Assembly: GCA_011800805.1 (NCBI GenBank)
Contig: MPNW01000387.1
Span: 1 to 57,500, forward strand
DNA from: Hirudo medicinalis
Taxonomy: Eukaryota > Annelida > Clitellata > Hirudinida > Hirudinidae
DNA: 57,500 nt
Direction: 5' to 3'
Part shown: positions 1 to 26,100 of the stretch, piece after piece
Layout: each line of letters opens with the position of its first letter
Position numbering within the stretch: the first letter of the stretch is position 1
Position numbers and translations under genes: made by a program
The notes under the pieces: model-generated
What the model saw: only the letters and a program-made list of their open reading frames with translations
What the model was told of the DNA's origin: nothing
The model's database searches: none

Positions 1-254
1 CATGATATAATAATAATAATAATAATAATGTTTATATTTATCATGATAAAAACCACCTTCCAGCAGTACATCAGAAGAACATCAGTTAAACGAGTTTCCA
101 AACGAACGTTAACGACCTGCATCTCATTAGCATAATTTTGTAATTTTGAACAAAAACAATTTAATAACGGTGGAACCAGGAGTGGCAAAAACTTACACGT
201 GATTGCTGAACATTTCAGATTTTTTGACAAATAGCAACTCGCGAGAATAATTAA

Positions 255-400
255 TGAGCTGAAATGAATGGCTAAACAGTTGAAATGAATGACTAATTAG
301 CTTAAATGAATAGTTAATTAGTTGAAATGAATAATCAATGAGCTTATAAATGAATAGTTAATTAGTCGAAATGAATAATTAACGAGGTCGAACGAGCAAT
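255..400. repeat. Degenerate tandem repeat, unit about 20-24 bp
   Basis: Variants of the unit GAAATGAATAGTTAATTAG recur about six times with substitutions and small length changes. This looks like an old minisatellite. No coding role is visible. Confidence 0.6.
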
Positions 401-645
401 CGACAAGGTAATCTGAAGTCATTGGTAGCTTCGACCTGTGATGTCGTAACAGAGCAACAACACACTTCTCAACAACGTGCAACACGACTACAACACACTT
501 CTCAACATCGTGCAACAACAACTACAACATCGTCGGAATCGTGAGAGTCCTGAGAAAGACAGTCGACGGAGAAGTTACCACTTCAAAGTCGGCACTTTTA
601 AATTAAAACTTTTAACGATTCAACGACGATGGCGATCGTCTGCCG

Positions 646-748
646 TAACAACGACTGCCGCGACAACGACTGCCGTAACAACGACTGCCGCAACAACGAC
701 TGCCGCGACAACGACTGCCGCGACAACGACTGCCGCAACGACGACCGT
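646..748. repeat. 15-bp minisatellite (ACAACGACTGCCGCG)
   Basis: Five to six near-perfect copies of a 15-bp unit differing mainly at one C/T position. Because 15 is a multiple of three the array stays open in frame (reading TTAATTAA-like threonine/alanine), which explains a spurious short open reading frame. Confidence 0.8.
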
Positions 749-1235
749 TACGAGTGGTTGATGAAGCGTAATAGCTTAATTACTTCATCACTTTAATCAT
801 TACATAATTACTTCGATGAAGTCAAACAGCCGTCGGGAATGAAAACATCGGAACAAAAAATCATCGACGTCGGAGTCGGAGCAACGAAAGCATTTCCAAG
901 TAAAAAGAGACTGTGAAGTCGAAGTAAAAAGTCAAATTAAAAAGTCAAAGTAAAAAGCACTCGAGTGGGGGTAAAAAGCCCTTGTCCGCTCCTCTGTAAC
1001 TGGTCCTCGATTCATGGAAAGTGGAACAAACTGGAACAAACCCGAGCACCGGCACATCGGCACACCGGCATACCAGCACATCGGCATCTCGAAATGCGAA
1101 AACAAAGCACGTCAGCAGTAAGAATAAGAAGTAATACAAATCGTGTAAAAAGTCCTGCGAACAACACTACAGAGAGTAATTAACATCGACAACCAACTGG
1201 ATGATGACAATGATAATGATGACAATAACAACAAA

Positions 1236-1279
<44 letters not shown>

Positions 1280-1636
1280 TAATAATAACAACAATAATAA
1301 TAATAATAATAACCTAACAAATTATTAATCAACCATCAATCAATCAATCAGTTATCAATTAACAAGTGAAATGCAAACAAAGAAAAGAGTCACAATCGCA
1401 AGGAGTCGAAATCTTGATTGTTATGCGCACGAACGCACACACACACAATGTCAATCCTAATTACAATATTATTATTATTATTATTATTATTAACACGAAA
1501 TATTACATCATCATTATCATAATATACAATGAAATTATAATTATAATAATTATTATCATCATCATCATCATCATTATTACAATGTGACATTATTGTTGTA
1601 ATAAATATTAAGCTGTGATCAGGGTCGGGTCAGAGT

Positions 1637-16263
<14,627 letters not shown>

Positions 16264-16973
16264 GGCCAGTCGCTTTGTTTATACCGGAACTAAATTTTTG
16301 ATTGAACACTGCGGTAGTCATCATCTTATATCTTAAAGTTTTAAGACAGTTCTGTCATTTGACGGTTAAATATTTATTTTCTTTTTTTTTATTAAATTAA
16401 AACACGAAATTTTGAGATTTCTATTTGATTGAACAGTTTCTTGGCTGGTTAGCTTTCTCAAGATTGATTTCTCAAACAAAATCATTGTTATGCAAATTAT
16501 TTTTTGCAAAGTTTCTTGCAATTAAACTACCTGATTTTATTTCTGGAACTTGGGCATTTTGATGCGATTGAATGTTTACTAATGCTGCGTATTAAGGTTT
16601 TTTTTCGTTCCAAGACTGAGGACTGAAAAAGATTTAAGATTTTTTAATTATCAATATTTATAGCATTGGCCGATAAGAACGTCATATTTAAGTACATTTG
16701 AAGACTTTAACGCACTATATATTATCTAGCGATTTCTATATAATAGCGGTCATGAGTGAAGTGCCCAATTGAAATAGTTGATATAAATTTAGTCATCAAG
16801 CAATGTTTTATAAGTTTTGTAGCAAAATAACTCTAAATTAAGATATCACTTAAGAAAGTGATGCTCAATAAAAAAAAACCTCGTCAGTAAATATTTTAAA
16901 TCTTTTTTGAAAGGTGCTTTAAAAGAATTGGCATTTTCGCTCACAACAACCACATAAACTCGAACACGCAAGG
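16264..16973. promoter_or_regulatory. Shared promoter region between divergent MAP4K and ETS genes
   Basis: The start codons of the kinase (16263, minus) and the ETS factor (16974, plus) are about 710 bp apart and point away from each other. The interval has no microsatellites, unlike the rest of the locus, and holds no recognisable coding exon. I saw no convincing TATA box for either gene. A bidirectional promoter is inferred from geometry only. Confidence 0.5.
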
Positions 16974-19900
16974 ATGGAGAGCGAGCTAGATCAGGTAAAG
17001 TTTCTTTTAACAATCTTCTCAGCTTTTTTAATAAGTCTTTTCGTCGATGGTTTGAGCTGGTCTCACTTCCGTTTTGATGAAATAGAAGACGTTACTGTCG
17101 AAAAGCACCAAATGGTGAAGAGCGACATAAAACTTTCCCCAAATGCGAATCACGTTGTTTATCTTTGCCATGCTCCCTAGTCGCCCCATCCATCTAGGAT
17201 GCGTGATCCGAAAAGTTAAACGCTTCTAGTTTATTAAATGTTGTCTGAAACAATATTAATACGAGTGTTTAACCTATTTTTTGTGACAAAGTTGCTTAAA
17301 GCAACACTGAATTGATTCTTACGTAGTCCATGTAGAGATAAGTTGATTTTAAATCCTCGTTCGACATTCCCGAATGTCAGCATGGAACACATTCTGATAA
17401 TTTGAAGCGAAGTTTTTGATGCATTATTTGTCCGATATCTTTTGAATTATTTCTATTTAAGTGTAACTCGATGAATAGTAATTAAGAGGCGGAGTAATGG
17501 GCGGTGCCGTTTCTTATCACGTGATTTCATGGACTTTTAAACTACGAGATCGAATCTTGGGAATTCAGATCGCTTCGATTGAATATTCACGAACCTAGAA
17601 TTAACAACTCTTAATCATTTCCAAACAATTTCCAAACATTGTTAAGAGAGATGTTGCGTTTTTATCGTACCCTTCCGCATTAATAATCACATGCCTTAGC
17701 AAGTAAAAAGCTTCAAATGGACGATCATTCATGAATACGGATGCACATGGAATAATGAATAATGAACGAGTGAACACGTTGTGGAATGATGCAGGACTCC
17801 AGCGGTTTGTTGCGCAAGAGGAAGTTGGAGACTTTGACAAGCGATGATGAACCGAATCAACTTGGTGCGAGGTCAGTTAACTTTTGAATTTATTGTTTTA
17901 ATTAAGGTAATTTTCATAAATAAGATTATGAATAAATCTCAGGCCGTTTATAACCTATTTACTGAAATTATAAGTTCATCCTTTATTGGATCATCTCCAT
18001 AAAATAATCCAACATAATTATCAACCAAGTTAAAGACTTCCAAACTTGATGTAAAACATTTATTGAAATGAAACATTAACTCTTAATTACTTTGAACTCT
18101 GACCCTCAGGCCGCAGGACGGTTCATTACCCCGGAAAGTGATCTGCCTTTCAAAGTTGCCAAAACAATTGATTGTTCCCACCAGCAACAAAGGCATCTTA
18201 CCGAACGGAAGCTTCAAAATCCAACACGCAGAGCCGAGACAAAACATCATTTCCTCGTCAACAAACGAGGGTTTGAAGTTGAAAATTATGATAAAATCTC
18301 AGACAAGAGCAGATCAGAGCAGCTGTCAAATCCCTAAGAACAACTCTGGATCGGGTGTTCTACTGAACGATGGTGCTGGCCGTAAGATCGTCCTTCTACA
18401 CAAGGGACCCTCCATTGCCCTGCCCTCGGGTAGCAATAACATCATAAAAAGCATGTCATCCTCAAAACCTATATTGGACGTGGCAGAAAAGGTGGTCGAT
18501 TTTATCTCGCCTGACGAAAGAGAAATTGATTCAACAGATTCGGGCATATCGAGTCGCACGTCGAGTCCTTACGAACCAATCCATGACGTCCCTAACAACG
18601 TCAGTGACATGATCTTTCCGTGCTTAGACGCAGCTTTCACTCCTCAGTCGTCGTCATCCAATGATGCATTTTATCCGAACCTAAAAACAGAAGTGAAACA
18701 GGAGCATTCCTCTCCAAGCAGTTCTCCACCTACCTCCAGTGAGGCGATTAACCAAGCGAGTGGAGCTGTACCTCGAAAGGTCATTGTCATTGCCCCGCCC
18801 TCTACAATTCCACCAATCAACGGTGACGATCATTTGGTTAAGGAGGAGTCATTCGTAGGCAACCCCAATCTTAATACAAATTTGATTGAAGCCAAATCAA
18901 AATTCAAGTTGGTAGCACGCCCCATGAAGGAAAGATGGGACAGGAAACTTGCCAGTCTGACATCAATAAAGGTTTTTATTTGTTGAATTTTTACGAGCAT
19001 AAAGTTCTTTTTATTATCGAAATAATGTCAAATATAATCCGAATCTGTCCTAACTCTTCCACAATGTTGTTGGCTGTTGCATCATAACCTGAAATTCATT
19101 AATAACTTGATGGATAGATGATAAATGCTTCACAATGAATTCGCGCTTTTAACCCTGGTTACTAACGATCCAGATGTACTGTGTCCTAAGTTATGCTTCC
19201 CTGTTTGGAGCTACTTAGATCGTTCCAAGCCATACCACATGGAGAGCATCTGGAAAATATACGAAAAGCATTTCAGAATGTCTTTACAATTTTAAACCTT
19301 TGACCCGATCTTTGGTTTCAAGAGAACAGTTTTGTATTCCAGGAAGAAAAAGAGTTCACTCGTAATCTCCAAGATGGTGCACCTCAACCCGTATTCGACA
19401 CCGCCGACGGTCAACTTCTCGATTGGAAGACAACGGCGAAAGCGGAAAACGCCAAAGAAATAAAAGAGGTTGTTTTCAGGGATGTGCGGTGGGAAAATAT
19501 AAAATATTTCAATCGAATAATTTAATCGTGTGACTAATTTTAACAATAAAAATTCACGAATTTAAAATCATTGTTTTTGTTTACCTTTTTATTTCCAATT
19601 TTGCTTTATTTCTTAAAATAATTTCTGACGTTTTCAAACAATAATCAGGAAATCGAATCGGATTATTCAGAAAGGGAGCCATCACTGTTGGACAAGATCC
19701 TGGAGCAAGACAGAGTGAGTCATCTTCGTGTTCTTCATTCTGGAAAACCTTATTGAAGGACGGATGATGAGGCTGGAGCATCCTTAATGATGAGACCTTC
19801 ACACATTCATAAATCAATTTTAATAGTTATCAGTCCATTACTGGTTATTTCTCTATTTCTATATTTCTGTTTTAGATCAGCTTTTAAAGCCTATAACGGC

Positions 19901-21526
19901 CATAAATATTCGTCATTAAAGACTTTACTAATCTCAGTCTTAATAACTTCTTTAAAACCAGATACTCTACCAGACAAACATGGAACGGTTGAAGGCCATG
20001 ACCGACCCGGTCATAAAAGGACCACGGCCCTTCGTCAAGGAGTGGAAAAAACATGCCATAGGAAAGGACTTCATGGTTTACAACTTCTCCGTTGACTTTT
20101 ACTTCATCTTCCTCAAGACGCTCCTCGTACGAGCCAAGGTCTTGAATGGCAGCGAGAACATTGTTTTTCGTTATGAGGGCGTTAAGGTGAATCTAATTGA
20201 ATATTATGAAATAATAACAACCATAATAATGATAATAATAATATTAATAATAATGATAATAAGCGTGCGCTATATAATGCCATAATTGTATAATGATACT
20301 TCCAGAGTCCATACCCGGGGTCAGACAATGCCACGATTGTATAATGATGATAATAATAATAATAATATTGATAACACTAATAAATTAACTGATTAATATT
20401 ATTCTAGAAATATATTATATTAACTTGCTATTGATGAGTAACTGAGTGACGTCACTAGCTGGTAATGTAATTGCAGCGGGAGGACACGTACACATTGAGG
20501 CAGGCACACGAAGGACAGTTGCCTGAGCTTGTGGACATGTTGATCCACGTTGGACAAATAGAGGATGTCTACATATACTTTGTACCTTCCAGTATTAAGC
20601 CCGCTGAAGGTTAGTTGAGAGAATTTTATTTGTTATTAGTATTAATAATTTGATGTGCATGTTGGCCGAATTGGTTACGGTCGTAATGTGTCGCGTTCGA
20701 AACCCAGCTTGCACCGCCAGGGAGCGCTATATAAATATAGCGGTAGGGGCGCTCTATAAATAGTACTAAAAAGTGTCTTTGCATCCCGTTCGGATACGTA
20801 AGTCACTCAAAAGATTGGATAAGTTCGAAAACAGTAATTATAAAAATAATAATGGTAATAGTAATAATATATTTTTGTGACTTTAATAATAATAGCCACT
20901 GTGTAATTATGTATCTGCACAATTGTTTACTTAATCTATTTTGTCCCGAAATAATAATAAAAAATAATAAAAATAATTATTCATAATGACCCATAATTAT
21001 TCATAACGATCCATAATTATTCATAACGACCCATAATTATTCGTAATGGCTCATAATTGTTGTAATACAAACATAATATTAACATTAACAGGTCTCGAGG
21101 ATCCGAGTTTGAAGTTCGAGCTTCGTGAAGCGAGAGTCGCAGCCGCAGTTGGAACGGCCGCCGAGCGGTCTGACAAACTCAGTCCTTTGCCTGAAATTAC
21201 AAAAAACAGTTTGGGATATTTTTACTCGACTATTATTGGGACTTTTATTTTGACGATTATTTATATTCAGAGAATAATTTATAAATAATATTTTTCGAAA
21301 TGGGTTTTGTTCGACCTTTTGACCTTTTCAACCTTCAATCAACCCTCTTTCATTCATTCTATCAGCGAAAGGAAAGAAGAGTGCAAAAGGAGATTCCGAG
21401 AAGAACGAAGCTACGCATTGTTAGTGAAGTATTGCATAATTTTATTATGTAATATTTTATATTATGATTATTCGAACATTAATAATTCTGTATTTAATTC
21501 AAGACATTAAAAAGAATATTGGGTAA

Positions 21527-21563
<37 letters not shown>

Positions 21564-22528
21564 CAATGATGATGATAACAATAACAATAATAATAATATT
21601 AATCAACTATTATTAATAATAATCTTGTAATAATGTAACACTTAATTCTTTTAAAAAAAACCAACCGGCGTAACTGCTCTTTAATCTTTTAGATATTAAT
21701 CTCCAAACTTTCATTAAATCACGCAAATAAATATTCCCTCAAAATCTTACTCTGTCTCTTTTCCAGACAAAAAGGTTCAACTTTGGCAGTTCATTCTGGT
21801 GACCTTACTTGAGGGTCAGCACAAGGACAAGGTCATCTGGATGGGTGACAATGGTGGCTTCAAGTTCATCAACCAACACGAGTTCTCCAAACTCTGGGCA
21901 AGTTTCAAGGGCAAGGAGGACATGACCTACAGCAACCTCTCAAGGAGTATAAGGAATTACTACAAGCAGGGTATAGTGGAAAAGGTCAGCTTCAATTTGA
22001 TGATAATAATAATAATAATAATGATAATAATAATAATAATATTAATAATAGTAAATGCAGCTTATAGTTGTTGACATTTAAGGCTGAATATTCCGTTAGA
22101 GGAATGTCTTATTTCGCTTAGACCAATCCAGGCTATTAAACCTTTCAAATGTTCCATTACATTGCATTAATAAGTACAAAAACAACAACAACAATAAATA
22201 ATAACAATGTTTATGTTTGTTATTCTACGACAAATAAAAGTTTTTTACCCTCAAAAAAATTGAACAGCTTATTGTTAACTTCAATTGAAAGGGAGACAAC
22301 AATCGCTTCTCGTACAAATTCACGTTCGATGCCGAAGCATGCACCGGGTACTCCATTTCTCAGATGAGGAGCCTGTACGAGGCCGCGGACCCGAACGACC
22401 TTGACAAACTGGAAAAGCTGAAGGGCATCCTGGCACAACCCTTGAAGGCAGCTATGGAAGGAACCGCTCCGGGAACCAACGAAGAACTGCCGGATTGTGA
22501 CGACGACAATCACGATTCTGATGACTGA
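16974..22528 (+). CDS. Divergent ETS-domain transcription factor (11 exons, about 707 aa)
   Basis: Exons: 16974-16994, 17795-17871, 18110-18971, 19343-19468, 19649-19714, 19974-20186, 20477-20609, 21092-21208, 21366-21419, 21767-21984, 22292-22528. All borders are GT-AG, phases agree and the total is a multiple of three. The last two exons encode an ETS winged helix: VQLWQFILVTLLEG, then IWMGDNGGFKF, the recognition helix with LSRSIRNYYKQ (both DNA-contacting Arg kept) and RFSYKFTFD. The recognition helix has RNYYKQGIVEK, closer to PU.1-like RNYGKTGEVKK than to the usual RALRYYYD, while WMGDNGGFK recalls GABP-alpha. N-terminal features are a basic RKRK, a DSGISS motif near residue 176 of the beta-TrCP degron type, and VKQE matching a SUMO site. 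Exons 4-8 encode about 200 residues I do not recognise. No Pointed domain was seen. It probably acts in the nucleus as a sequence-specific regulator. Confidence 0.85.
20652..20835 (+). mobile_element. tRNA-derived SINE copy in an ETS intron
   Basis: Shows an A-box-like GTTGGCCGAATTGGTT, GGTCGTAATGTG, a B-box GTTCGAAACCC, then GCGCTATATAAATATAGCG and a second GCGCTCTATAAATAG. The head resembles a tRNA gene but has no cloverleaf continuity beyond the boxes. It matches the copy at 22682. Confidence 0.7.
20976..21058. repeat. 20-bp tandem repeat (about 4 copies)
   Basis: Units of CATAATTATTCATAACGACC with small changes repeat about four times just upstream of ETS exon 8. Intronic and probably neutral. 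Confidence 0.7.
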
Positions 22529-22634
22529 AAAAGATTTTATTTTATTTTTTTGTTCTTTAAGAACGTTCGTTTGTTTCTCTAACTTTTTTACTCATTTTGT
22601 TGCGCTCCGATAAATCAATTTCTCGGAATTGTCG

Positions 22635-22640
22635 AATAAA
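22635..22640 (+). terminator. Polyadenylation signal AATAAA of the ETS gene
   Basis: AATAAA about 107 bp after the ETS stop codon, before the SINE that follows. A good position for 3' end formation. Confidence 0.55.
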
Positions 22641-22681
22641 TTCATCTGCAAAGGCTAAAGTTATGTGGCTAAATTATATAC

Positions 22682-22865
22682 TTGGGGGCAGGTTGGCCGA
22701 GTGGGTTGCCAATACCTACATGCGGCGGTGATGGCAGCAGTCGTAATGTGCCATTCGAAACCCAGCCTGCACTGCCGCGAGGGCCCATGGAAAGAAGCGC
22801 TGGATTAACTGGTTAGCAAAAGCACTTCTGATGCTACTCATATGGCACTATATAAATGACATTTA
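22682..22865 (+). mobile_element. tRNA-derived SINE copy between ETS and ZYG11 genes
   Basis: The best preserved head in the window: GGCAGGTTGGCCGAGTGGGTT (A box), GTCGTAATGTGCC, then a B box TTCGAAACCCAGCC and a tail reaching GGCACTATATAAATGAC. It lies in the tail-to-tail interval of two convergent genes. Confidence 0.75.
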
Positions 22866-23025
22866 CAGTCCACTATTCGAAGAAATAAGCAAATAGATTG
22901 CTAAAATTTTTACAGATTTTGTTATTTTTAAGCCTAGTCCAACACGTATAAATATTGTACGAGGATTTTATGCAATGACACAAAAAAGGGATTCAAATGT
23001 ATTTTGAAATAATAAAAGATGGGAT

Positions 23026-23031
23026 TTTATT
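23026..23031 (-). terminator. Polyadenylation signal of the ZYG11-like gene
   Basis: AATAAA on the minus strand (TTTATT on plus), about 75 bp past the stop codon. Confidence 0.45.
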
Positions 23032-23104
23032 TTTCAAGCAACTTTAAAATTCCGGGTTATCTTCTTTAAGAGCCAGGTCATCATCAGGTCGAGCCTCGTA
23101 ATGA

Positions 23105-26100
23105 TTAACCTTTTGACCTTTCACGGTTTAATATGACCTTAGCGAGGGTTTTGCCCTTTTCATCTAGGAGGTCGTTAGATATGACATCTGAACATAACTA
23201 AAAAAAATACAATATATGATCGATTATCATTATTATAAATTAGCAACAATCACGAAATCAAGATGTAATTATCTATTTATTTGTACTTATTATTATTATT
23301 ATTGTTATTATTAAATGATTATAATTATCCATCGACTGACCTCAATTAATCTGGCATTCAATAGATCTGAGCGTGCACTGAGGTAATATATACTCATGAA
23401 TTTCATGAATTTCAAGGCGAGATGTCTGTTCGAACCTTTCCTGATGTAATCGATGACACCTGATGACACCGTCATGTCTTTTGTCTGAAGTGAGATGACA
23501 CTATCATCATCATTGTCATATCAGAATCAACAGATAATTTTTGTTAAGAAAATTCGGATATTAAATTAGTCATGGTTATATACATATCTATGGATATTTT
23601 GCATGAAATTGGTTTTTTTTTGCTTTATATTTTTTAATTAAAATTAATTTGCTATTAATAATATTAAAGACATAAAATCATGTTTTTCCATCAAATTCCG
23701 CTTTAAGTTAAATAATTTAAGTCAGGATCTGCAACACTTTGGCCAGGTGCCTCACACTGGAGCCAGTGGCGGATTTGGGGGGGTATCCACTAATATTTTC
23801 GTCCGAGATCGCAAATTATTGAAATAACATTTAAAAAATTTGAAATAAATTTGGTTTATTTTTTCAAAAAATCACGGGGACCTTGGCCCTTCTCTAAATC
23901 CTCCACTAATATCACATAGTTATTTATTTTTAATTAAAAATAGTTTAAAATATTTGTTATAATACATTAATATAATTATATCATTATAATATTGTGTCAT
24001 AAATAATTGTATGACTCATAATTTAAGAATTAAAAATAATTGTATATAACATTGATTTTTTTTAACTTACCACGATGTAACCGAGAGAGTTTAGTCCCTC
24101 GGATCTATAGCCGAAATTCCTGAGCTAAAACAAAATCATGAATTTCAATAAGTATTATCCTTGAATTCAGACACTAATAATAATAATAATAACAATAATA
24201 ATAATAATAACAAGCTTACAAGTAAAAATATTTTGTTATTATTATTATTATTATTATTAATGAACAACTAAAAATATTTTATATAACTTACATGATTCTT
24301 AGCTTTCGGTAATATAATACTGACAATGAGACTGGCCAATTTTCTAAAAAATATAAAATATTACTGTTATTAATAAAAAATTTATTTCTTAAATAAATCA
24401 TTTTAATTATGGTATTAATAATTATTTTTTTAAAATGTGCAAATATATATATATATATATATAAATATATAAATTGTTATTATCATTATTTTTAACATGA
24501 TAAAGATGACCCATTCACTTTTAGCGAACCCAGGTTACAAATTCAACCTGTGAATCAAATGTGAAGCATTAACCAACCTCACCACCAAATGTTTGAGGTT
24601 AATGCATCCAGTGAATGTCACATGACATCCTTACATGTTAAGCTTCTGGTCATTTGTTAGTGTAACTTACATTATGAAGTCTTCTGACATTCCAGTCGTG
24701 AGTATCACTTCGATCAGAAACCTGTTTAGTAGATTTAAAAGGAGTAAAATAATAATAATAACTAAATAAGAATAATAATGAATGAATAATAATTAAATAA
24801 AAATAACAATAGAGAATAGTAATAAATTAACAATAATAATTAATTAAAAATAACAATAAAGAATAATAATTATTAAGGTATAATATATAATACCTAATAA
24901 TAATATATAATTATTAATTAATAATAGGAAATTAAAAATCTTTATCAGATAATTAAATATTATAAATGTTTATTATCTAATTAATAATAATAAAATATTT
25001 GTCATCAACATATTTAATCACTTCAAACGTGATAGGAGAAATCCATGGAAGCAAAAACAGGCGATCCCTTCCATGATGATCTGTCGAAAAGAGTCATTAG
25101 TCCAAATCATCCTGGTCGAGCAACGGACTTTGATCGAATAAATGAATGATAATCATTCATTATATATGAAATTATTATATTAGAAAATTATATCATATTA
25201 GAAAACTTAACAGATAACATGACCTCGAGATAGGCGCTATAACAATTGCCTGACTCCGCCGAAGCTGGCCCGCACGTGGCGCTATATAAATGGAACAATT
25301 ACCGCTGAAACTCACCTGCTCCAGTTGTTTTGTCTCTTTTTTAGTTATTTCACTTCCTTCAATCAAAAAGGCGATTTCATAGATGCAATCTCTGAGAACC
25401 TCAGGTCGTCTTCTGTTGAAATTAAAGGCAGTAAGGATTGTTTTCATGTTGAAGGAACCGGCAATCTGGAAGACAGATGCATAGTAGACTTATTCGTAAA
25501 TATGATTTTGTGATTTTTATTATAATTTAGAAAGCGATGCAGGAATGTTATGAATTTAAGGACCTACGATCTTCTGACGTTATGCAATTAATTATTGTTC
25601 TTACTATTACTATCATAGTTATTATTATTATTATTATTATTAAATTATTTTATTATTACTAATAGCGATATAATTTAATAAATAGATTAGTCACTCAGCT
25701 TGTACATATTTACGTTCATTACAGTTAGCAGTTCTTACGTGAGTAGCCATGTCCTTGACGCTGCCATATTCCACTCTGTTTATTCTCGAGCAAAATCCAA
25801 GAAAGTTGAACTTCTTCCGTCGCAGATGATCCAAAGTCATTTCAGATCTGATGGACATGTCAGAAGATATTATAAAATAATTTAATATTTATTGGGAATT
25901 TTATTGAATAGTGATTTTATCCTAAAACATATCCTAAAAAATCAGTCCAACATGAAGGCCTCAGAGCCAGAGAGGTTGAGACTTCTCAGGTTGTTCAGCT
26001 TGCCGATCGAGCACATCAATTCACGAGTCAAATGATTGCCAGAGCTTCTACATTCTCCAAGGTCGAGACTCCTGTGAATTTCAATAAAATAAGTAATATT

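Larger units (their letters stand above)
1..1636. other. Intergenic / 3' flank of the MAP4K gene, repeat-rich
   Basis: No coding exon was recognised here on either strand. The stretch holds a degenerate tandem array (about 255-400), a 15-bp minisatellite (about 646-748), AAT and ATT microsatellites (about 1229-1312 and 1466-1580) and unremarkable AT-rich DNA. It lies directly downstream of the kinase stop codon at 1637-1639. I saw no clear AATAAA in the transcribed orientation. Confidence 0.6.
22529..23104. other. Convergent 3' interval (ETS and ZYG11)
   Basis: Holds the ETS 3' UTR with AATAAA at 22635, a SINE copy, and the ZYG11-like 3' UTR with a minus-strand AATAAA at about 23026-23031. 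No other coding sequence was seen. Confidence 0.6.

Noticed and set aside
22682..22760. A functional tRNA gene
   Set aside because: A and B boxes are present, but spacing and flanks do not give a cloverleaf, and related copies occur elsewhere; better explained as a SINE.
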